Assembly (NCBI GenBank): GCA_902792495.1 | Contig: CADBAC010000122.1 | Location: forward strand, 1-5,083 | DNA from: Ruminococcus flavefaciens | Lineage (GTDB): Bacteria; Bacillota; Clostridia; Oscillospirales; Ruminococcaceae | Direction: 5' to 3' | DNA length: 5,083 nt | In this document: one piece after another, positions 1 through 5,083 of the stretch | How positions within the stretch are numbered: position 1 is the stretch's first letter | How the letters are laid out: every line of letters starts with the position of its first letter | The notes under the pieces: model-generated | Seen by the model: only the letters and a program-made list of their open reading frames with translations | What the model was told of the DNA's origin: nothing | Database searches by the model: none | Position numbers and translations under genes: made by a program

Positions 1-2612
<2,612 letters not shown>

Positions 2613-2622
2613 TTAGAATTGT

Positions 2623-2634
2623 ACGTTTTTACTG
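2623..2634 (+). repeat. Direct repeat copy 1, ACGTTTTTACTG
   Basis: A perfect 12-base copy of the sequence at 2742-2753, same orientation, 119 bases apart start to start. This copy lies in the predicted leader of the beta-galactosidase transcript, between the -10 box and the ribosome binding site. A repressor bound here could block transcription, but no binding protein can be named. Confidence 0.5.
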
Positions 2635-2647
2635 ATATTATACTTAT

Positions 2648-2676
2648 ATTGTACAGACAAATCTCCATCTTTGCAA
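2648..2676 (-). promoter_or_regulatory. Candidate sigma-A promoter for the beta-galactosidase gene
   Basis: On the minus strand TTGCAA (2676-2671, 4 of 6 consensus bases) is followed after exactly 17 bases by TACAAT (2653-2648, 5 of 6). Transcription would start near 2641, leaving a leader of about 44 bases before the ATG. A perfect TATAAT lies just downstream (2642-2637) but has no recognisable -35 box at 16-18 bases, so it is the weaker alternative. The upstream flank 2677-2700 is rich in A/T tracts, which could help polymerase contact. This is read by eye. Confidence 0.55.
2649..2660 (-). promoter_or_regulatory. Possible operator half of a divergent pair, TTGTCTGTACAA
   Basis: Read on the minus strand, this imperfect palindrome (TTGT, four bases, ACAA) covers most of the candidate -10 box of the beta-galactosidase promoter. 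It matches the plus-strand motif at 2809-2820 in 11 of 12 bases. Operator function is inferred from the position over a promoter and the mirrored partner. A match of this quality could still arise by chance in AT-rich DNA. Confidence 0.35.
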
Positions 2677-2741
2677 CCATAAAAAAGAAGAAAAGGTGGA
2701 AAATTTGCATGAAATTATGACATAAAAATGCAGGTATTCTG

Positions 2742-2753
2742 ACGTTTTTACTG
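2742..2753 (+). repeat. Direct repeat copy 2, ACGTTTTTACTG
   Basis: Identical over 12 bases to 2623-2634. This copy sits near the middle of the divergent intergenic region, about 100 bases upstream of the predicted beta-galactosidase transcription start and about 70 bases upstream of the rightward -35 box. Paired identical sites, one in the leader and one upstream, would fit a looping repressor or an AraC-type activator. That reading is inference. Confidence 0.5.
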
Positions 2754-2808
2754 TGCTTTGTAGGGAGTGACGAAATTTTGAACGGCGTTTTGTGTGTTTT
2801 GACAAATA

Positions 2809-2820
2809 TTGTCTGCACAA
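2809..2820 (+). promoter_or_regulatory. Possible operator half of a divergent pair, TTGTCTGCACAA
   Basis: This plus-strand motif differs by one base from the minus-strand TTGTCTGTACAA at 2660-2649. It ends two bases before the -35 box of the rightward promoter. It also overlaps the short inverted repeat GACAA, three bases, TTGTC at 2801-2813. A regulator bound here would touch the polymerase site. Function is inferred from position and symmetry only. Confidence 0.35.
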
Positions 2821-2821
2821 G

Positions 2822-2850
2822 TTGAAGCGGTGAGGTAATTGTGTTATAAT
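2822..2850 (+). promoter_or_regulatory. Candidate sigma-A promoter with extended -10 for the rightward genes
   Basis: TTGAAG (2822-2827, 4 of 6 consensus bases), a 17-base spacer, then a perfect TATAAT (2845-2850) preceded by TGT (2842-2844), which gives an extended -10 element. Transcription would begin near 2857, about 32 bases before the ATG at 2889. It probably also serves the dockerin gene downstream, because no other good promoter is visible in the 38 bases between the two rightward genes. Confidence 0.7.
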
Positions 2851-2858
2851 TACAATTA
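2836..2858. repeat. Inverted repeat centred on the rightward -10 box
   Basis: TAATTGT (2836-2842) and its exact complement ACAATTA (2852-2858) flank a nine-base centre that contains the TATAAT box. This would be a natural place for a repressor. The arms are AT-rich, so chance is a fair alternative, and the spacing does not match the Rex site pattern closely. Confidence 0.35.
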
Positions 2859-2875
2859 TTAATAGTATAATTCTT

Positions 2876-2880
2876 GGAGG
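2876..2880 (+). promoter_or_regulatory. Ribosome binding site of the DUF6348-like gene
   Basis: GGAGG lies eight bases before the ATG at 2889 and supports that start codon over later in-frame ATGs. Confidence 0.85.
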
Positions 2881-2888
2881 ATAACTAA

Positions 2889-4019
2889 ATGGCTAATACA
2901 AAATATACAGAAGCAGACGTACTCGGATATATCAGCGAAAAAAGCGAAGGATGCCGCATTGAAGGCGATTCTCTTGTCTTTCCCGATTACACACTGGCTG
3001 TCAGAACACAGATAATAAGCTGCGAGAAAAGCGGGAATGCCTTTTCCGCTCAGCTCATATTCTTTATGGATCATCCGGATTTCGGTCAGCTGCTGGTGGA
3101 ATCCTGCGTAGGAGTGGGAGACAACGGAGATGAAGCTGTGGAAAATGCCGCAAGAAACTTTATAGCTACTGTTCTTATCCCTGTTCAGAGCGCACTGAAA
3201 TGCGAGGGAGAGGAGTTCATAACATCCGAACTTATGGGAGAGAAGCATATCTTCCGTGTTCCCTGTGCGTCCGGTTCTCTCTGTATGGGCAGTCAGTTCC
3301 TTGAACACGGCGATCTCTGGGAGATCATGAAGGATGTGATACCTCAGTATCTTGGCGGCAGAAAGGCATACTGGGTGAAGCTGTTTGCGGCTATGGCAAA
3401 CGGTGAGATCATATGCGAAGCAAGAGTTAACGGTATCGTTTTCCACGGCCTTACCGATCTGCTGAAGCAGAGACTTCCCCTCAACGGCGAAAAGCCTGCT
3501 TACGGTTCATACAAGGCTTTCGTCTTGCTTATCCAGAATGACGAGACTTATACTCCCTGCCCTTACACCGATCAGCAGGTAGTTGAACTTACAGGTCAGG
3601 CGCTTGAAAAGCTGAAGGCTGTACATGATGAAGAATCACACAATGCGGCTCTTGAGGAAATTATAAACAGCGCTCCGAATAAGTCTCTCGGCTGGGAACT
3701 GGCAGGACTTGTCCCCGAACTTTTCTGCATGATGGTGATCGGACTCAACGAGAACGACGGTCTCATTTACTTTGTTGACGGTGAGGACAAGAGAGGCGAG
3801 ATCAAGACCTCACAGCTCAGCAGCTATGATGCAATGGCAAGAGGTGTTTACTCCTATCTGACCGAGAAAAAGCCGTCAAGAGATGAATGCATAAACCTTA
3901 TGAGATCCAGCGGTATGTTCAATGCAGTACAGAAAGCCCTTGCTGACGGTGCAAAGGCTGAAGACCTGAGATGCAGTGAATTCATGTATACCGTAGGGGA
4001 GGACTATAAAATATATTGA
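2889..4019 (+). CDS. DUF6348-like protein of unknown function
   Basis: A complete 376-residue protein with no signal peptide and no membrane segment, so probably cytoplasmic. Residues about 10-215 resemble the DUF6348 family as I remember it: an early segment with DSLVFPDYTLAVRTQI (28-43), ESCVGVGDNGDEAVENA (71-87) leading into a helix, and YWVKLFAAMANGEIICEARV (161-180) followed by a short helix and GSYKAFVLLIQ. Residues about 227-376 form a second, mostly helical part with SLGWELAGLVPELFCMM (266-282) and a cysteine near the end; I do not recognise it as a separate named domain. No catalytic motif stands out, and no biochemical role is known to me for the family. The gene has its own promoter and ribosome binding site and ends 38 bases before the dockerin gene on the same strand, so co-transcription is likely. 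The family assignment is from memory of the motif pattern and needs a profile search. Confidence 0.9.
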   Translation: MANTKYTEADVLGYISEKSEGCRIEGDSLVFPDYTLAVRTQIISCEKSGNAFSAQLIFFMDHPDFGQLLVESCVGVGDNGDEAVENAARNFIATVLIPVQSALKCEGEEFITSELMGEKHIFRVPCASGSLCMGSQFLEHGDLWEIMKDVIPQYLGGRKAYWVKLFAAMANGEIICEARVNGIVFHGLTDLLKQRLPLNGEKPAYGSYKAFVLLIQNDETYTPCPYTDQQVVELTGQALEKLKAVHDEESHNAALEEIINSAPNKSLGWELAGLVPELFCMMVIGLNENDGLIYFVDGEDKRGEIKTSQLSSYDAMARGVYSYLTEKKPSRDECINLMRSSGMFNAVQKALADGAKAEDLRCSEFMYTVGEDYKIY

Positions 4020-4042
4020 TGACCTTTGTCACCTGAACGAGA

Positions 4043-4050
4043 AAGAAGGT
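4043..4050 (+). promoter_or_regulatory. Ribosome binding site of the dockerin gene
   Basis: AAGAAGGT ends seven bases before the ATG at 4058. It is a weaker Shine-Dalgarno match than those of the other two genes. The signal peptide that begins directly at this ATG supports the same start. Confidence 0.7.
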
Positions 4051-4057
4051 ATTTGTT

Positions 4058-5083
4058 ATGAAGGCAAGCAGAATATTGGCGGCGGCTGTTGCTATGGCTG
4101 CTGCTGCAAATCCGGTGTCCGTGCCTGCTTCTGCGGAGGACTACGGTCCCGTCAGCGCATCCTATGCGGACAGTTACGGTGAAGTTGTAAGCGGTGCTGA
4201 TTACACCATTATGGTAAGGCTCAGCGGCAAGTATGTCACCGCTTCACAGAACGGCAATGTGGAACAGCAGAGCGGCCGTGGCGACGATTCACAGATATGG
4301 CACATCGAAAGCGTGGGCGGAGACAAATGCAGGATAGTTTCAGCATCCGACCACAGCAAGGCTATGACAGTAGAAAACGGCGACAGCACCAACGGAAACA
4401 ACATCTATCTTTCCGCATATAAGGGAACTTCCGACCAGCACTTCATACTTCACCGCACAGATGATGCTTACTACATAACAGCCGAATGTTCGGGAAATAC
4501 AGCCCTTGATGTTTACGATATCAGCTACGATGACGGAGCAAATATCGACCAGTGGGACTACTGGGGCGGTGAAGGACAGAAATTCTACATCCGTCCTGTT
4601 GACAACAAATACCGCTTTATAAAAGGTGACCTTGACGGCGACGGCGAGCTTACCTTCAATGACCGCATACTCATGGCCCGTGGAGTTTCCGCAGGCTTTG
4701 ACGATATAATGACGCAGATAGCTGATATGAACGGCGATGGCCGTGCTGACAGCGAAGACTACGATCAGCTGAGCAGGTTCCTTCTCGGTGAGAAGATAAA
4801 TGCTGACAGCTATTGCGAGATATCATGTGAGAAGCCCGATGTTGCGTATCTTTTTGCGTACTTCCTCGGCAACGCTCCCGAACAGGAAAGGCTTTCCTAT
4901 GCGGTAAGCACCGACGGTTACCACTTCAGGGCACTCAACGGCGGAAAGGCTGTCTGGAATTCAAGTGTGGGCACGAAATGTCTCCGTGACCCTTACATTT
5001 TCAAAGGTGAGGACGGACTTTACCATCTCCTTGCAACGGATATGAAGTCATCTCTCGGATGGAACAGCAACCGTGACATCCTC
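4058..5083 (+). CDS. Secreted dockerin protein: ricin-type lectin (CBM13), dockerin, start of a GH43-like glycosidase; C-terminus missing
   Basis: 342 codons are visible and the frame runs off the right edge. Residues 1-26 are a signal peptide (alanine-rich core, ASA then ED). Residues about 45-180 form a three-repeat beta-trefoil: QIW (79-81), QHF (127-129) and QKF (174-176) are the Q-x-W/F marks, 47-48 residues apart, so it should bind carbohydrate. Residues about 186-245 are a dockerin with two calcium loops, DLDGDGELTFND (191-202) and DMNGDGRADSED (223-234), each followed by a helix; it should bind a scaffoldin cohesin. From about 261, AYLFAYFLGN, LSYAVSTDGYHF and RDPYIFKG (Asp311) followed by HLLATDM match the first blade of GH43-type five-bladed propellers, where the Asp of the DP motif is usually the catalytic base. 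Likely action is on arabinose- or xylose-containing side chains, but the family call rests on about 80 residues. It may share a transcript with the gene upstream. Confidence 0.88.
   Translation, partial: MKASRILAAAVAMAAAANPVSVPASAEDYGPVSASYADSYGEVVSGADYTIMVRLSGKYVTASQNGNVEQQSGRGDDSQIWHIESVGGDKCRIVSASDHSKAMTVENGDSTNGNNIYLSAYKGTSDQHFILHRTDDAYYITAECSGNTALDVYDISYDDGANIDQWDYWGGEGQKFYIRPVDNKYRFIKGDLDGDGELTFNDRILMARGVSAGFDDIMTQIADMNGDGRADSEDYDQLSRFLLGEKINADSYCEISCEKPDVAYLFAYFLGNAPEQERLSYAVSTDGYHFRALNGGKAVWNSSVGTKCLRDPYIFKGEDGLYHLLATDMKSSLGWNSNRDIL

Noticed and set aside
2715..2725. Palindrome TTATGACATAA in the middle of the intergenic region
   Set aside because: Five-base arms in AT-rich DNA are expected about this often by chance, there is no second copy, and it is away from both promoters.
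2706..2732. TGCAT and ATGCA inverted pair separated by 17 bases
   Set aside because: The arms are short, the loop is long, and no promoter or gene end lies nearby.
2799..2804. Perfect -35 box TTGACA upstream of the rightward gene
   Set aside because: No -10-like sequence lies 16-18 bases downstream; the good TATAAT is 40 bases away. The TTGAAG at 2822-2827 has the right spacing.
2859..3446. 195-codon open frame on the minus strand opposite the DUF6348-like gene
   Set aside because: The plus-strand gene here has a promoter, a ribosome binding site and family-like motifs. The antisense frame is rich in Cys, His and Ser in a way typical of a shadow frame.
4020..4031. Small hairpin TGAC-CTTT-GTCA just after the stop of the DUF6348-like gene
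   Set aside because: Only four base pairs and no run of T follows, so it is not a credible terminator.

Overview
The window looks like a piece of chromosome from a gut or rumen Firmicute of the Ruminococcus type (Oscillospiraceae). Three things suggest this: strong AAGGAGG-type ribosome binding sites, moderate-GC genes around an AT-rich intergenic region, and above all a secreted protein joining a ricin-type carbohydrate-binding module, a dockerin and the start of a five-bladed-propeller glycosidase. That is typical cellulosome-type architecture. The genus is inferred from gene content; no RNA or housekeeping marker is present.

Layout. Positions 1-2597, minus strand: a secreted glycoside hydrolase family 2 beta-galactosidase, LacZ type, with 865 complete codons visible and its C-terminus beyond the left edge. 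Positions 2598-2888: a 291-base AT-rich divergent intergenic region. It holds a candidate promoter and ribosome binding site for each direction, a perfect 12-base direct repeat, a nearly identical 12-base motif in opposite orientation next to each promoter, and an inverted repeat centred on the rightward -10 box. Positions 2889-4019, plus strand: a 376-residue cytoplasmic protein that resembles the DUF6348 family in its first 215 or so residues; its function is unknown. Positions 4058-5083, plus strand: a secreted protein with signal peptide, three-repeat beta-trefoil (CBM13/ricin B-like), two-repeat dockerin and the N-terminus of a GH43-like catalytic domain, cut by the right edge.

How the parts may work together. 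The beta-galactosidase and the dockerin enzyme both carry export signals, so they probably act outside the membrane on plant polysaccharide side chains: galactosides for the first, possibly arabinosides or xylosides for the second. The dockerin would anchor the second protein to a scaffoldin cohesin. The DUF6348-like gene lies only 38 bases before the dockerin gene on the same strand and may be co-transcribed with it. No role in glycan use can be read from its sequence. The shared intergenic motifs raise the possibility of joint control of both transcription units, which is inference.

I found no CRISPR array, transposon, tRNA, rRNA or recognised riboswitch, and nothing I would call a clearly new system. 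The points most worth checking are the paired motifs in the divergent promoter region, the internal position of the dockerin, and the uncharacterised gene beside it.
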